DNA from: Mageeibacillus sp.
GTDB lineage: Bacteria; Bacillota; Clostridia; Saccharofermentanales; Saccharofermentanaceae
Assembly: GCA_022484595.1 (NCBI GenBank)
Contig: JAKVLB010000001.1
Location: 62,001-126,000 of the forward strand
Length of the DNA stretch: 64,000 nucleotides
Direction of reading: 5' to 3'
The stretch's first letter is position 1. The number at the start of each line of letters is the position of its first letter. The position numbers and the translations under genes were made by a program. Below the pieces are notes generated by a model that saw nothing but the letters and a program-made list of their open reading frames with translations, did not search any database and was not told the DNA's origin. This document shows positions 63,112 through 64,000 of this stretch, in pieces.

Positions 63112-64000
63112 CATCTGTCTCCAACTCCGAGAATATCAAACATGTTAATCTGTGCGCTCTCCGGCAGATCGTCAATGATGCCGCCGTAATCCAGAAGCTT
63201 CTGAGTTCCGGACTGACCGATACCTGTTCTGTTCATGAATTCCTCGCGGTTCCTGAACGGTCCGTTGCGCCTTGCATCACAGATCGCGATCCCGTTTGCC
63301 GCAGAAATAGATTCGATCGCGCAGAACGGCGGCCTTATATGACCTTTCGAGACCTTAACGAACCTTGTAGCATCAGATTCATAAAGCGATACGGGGTCGA
63401 AAACAATGTTCCTGGCGTACATCTCTTCTACTATTTCGCACAGATAGAACTCATTCTTGACATTAGGGTTGTCATTGCTGCGCATGGACTCCGCCAGGGC
63501 GACGCGCTTCGCAATGATTTTCTGCGGGCCGAAACACATCGACTCCGCGTCAAAGCTTTCACCTCTTATTGTAAAAAACGCGCAGTAATACTCCTCGGGT
63601 CTATACACCTTGAACCACGCCACTCTGAGTGTTGAAAGAGAATACGCGGCGGCGTGAGCCTTCGGGAACATGTACTTTATTTTTTTGCATGAACCTATAT
63701 ACCACGACGGCACATTATGTTCCTTCATAAGGGCTTCGTGCTCAGGCGTAAGACCTTTGCCTTTTCTTACCTTCTCCATTATGTCGAATGAATCCTTATT
63801 CGGCAGTCCCCAGTGAATCAGAGTTGTCATAATTGAGTCACGGCATCCGATGACCGAGTTAAGATCACAGGTTCCGCTCTTGATAAGATCCTGTGCGTTG
63901 CCGTTCCAGACGTCAGTTCCGTGGGACAGACCCATAAGCTGAACAAGGTCGTAGAATCTTGTAGGTTTTGTCTCCTTGATCATTTCGCGCGCCATATGAG
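63111..64000 (-). CDS. polC: DNA polymerase III PolC, C-terminal part (cut by window edge)
   Basis: Gram-positive replicative polymerase. Only about 296 C-terminal residues are inside the window; the frame continues past base 64000. Visible polymerase-domain and tail features include FYDLVQLMGLSHGTDVW, GCRDSIMTTLIHWGL, KYMFPKAHAAAYS and RVAWFKVYRPEEYYCAFF, followed by a helix-hairpin-helix-like ISAANGIAICDA and the end FDILGVGDR. This pattern is specific for PolC rather than DnaE. Its stop overlaps the priA-leading mini-ORF. Confidence 0.95.
   Translation of the reverse strand, partial: HMAREMIKETKPTRFYDLVQLMGLSHGTDVWNGNAQDLIKSGTCDLNSVIGCRDSIMTTLIHWGLPNKDSFDIMEKVRKGKGLTPEHEALMKEHNVPSWYIGSCKKIKYMFPKAHAAAYSLSTLRVAWFKVYRPEEYYCAFFTIRGESFDAESMCFGPQKIIAKRVALAESMRSNDNPNVKNEFYLCEIVEEMYARNIVFDPVSLYESDATRFVKVSKGHIRPPFCAIESISAANGIAICDARRNGPFRNREEFMNRTGIGQSGTQKLLDYGGIIDDLPESAQINMFDILGVGDR

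Noticed and set aside
1-64000. CRISPR arrays, insertion sequences, prophage or integrative elements
   Set aside because: No regularly spaced direct repeats, transposase, integrase or phage structural genes were found; gene content is core metabolism and information processing throughout.

Overview
The window looks like chromosomal core genome from an anaerobic, low-to-moderate GC Firmicute, most likely class Clostridia. Evidence seen: PolC-type replicase, the acpP-rnc-smc-ftsY gene order, a Gram-positive GAAC-N4-GTTC LexA box at recA, two T-box leaders, a membrane pyrophosphatase, and paired heterodimeric ABC exporters. Almost every gene lies on the minus strand, as expected for one replication arm read from high to low coordinates. 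I see no prophage, insertion sequence, integrase or CRISPR array.

Layout: (1) 1-5.5 kb: end of a sensor histidine kinase, then pnp, nadE and rpsO, with nadE lying between rpsO and pnp. (2) 5.6-15.5 kb: hppA, ftsY, smc, rnc, acpP, pgsA, rimO. (3) 15.6-24.5 kb: recX-recA with an SOS box, murJ, pncC, ftsK, a Nudix hydrolase, rnhA, proC and tRNA-Trp. (4) 24.5-40 kb: an unknown membrane-anchored protein, an SDR and citrate synthase on the plus strand, uppP, a T-box(Leu)-controlled leuA, murD, an ABC exporter pair, an amidohydrolase, cls and an M18 aminopeptidase. (5) 40-50.7 kb: PHP phosphatase, an Nramp-like transporter paired with a soluble PRC-MgtE_N-CBS protein, prfB, an aminotransferase with an Lrp regulator, malic enzyme, an unknown membrane protein and glutamine synthetase. 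(6) 50.8-64 kb: an XRE-cupin-acyl-CoA synthetase fusion under a T-box, purM, rnpB, nif3, trmK, dnaG, yajC, dapB, dapA, priA and the 3' part of polC.

Two regulatory arrangements deserve most attention. First, the PRC-MgtE_N-CBS/Nramp operon has a 27-codon leader ORF with an Asp-rich N-terminus. The leader RNA can fold in two mutually exclusive ways, one of which hides the Shine-Dalgarno of the first gene. Because the transporter lacks the usual DPGN and MPH metal-site motifs and resembles the Mg2+-transporting NRMT branch, this could be a leader-peptide Mg2+ sensor. Second, the T-box before the acyl-CoA synthetase aligns with the leuA T-box and gives a valine specifier (GTA). That suggests control of branched-chain acid activation (for example isobutyrate) by uncharged tRNA-Val. 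Both are inferences from the sequence alone.

Start codons were moved from the longest ORF where a Shine-Dalgarno sequence clearly favoured a downstream start; these cases are stated in the entries.
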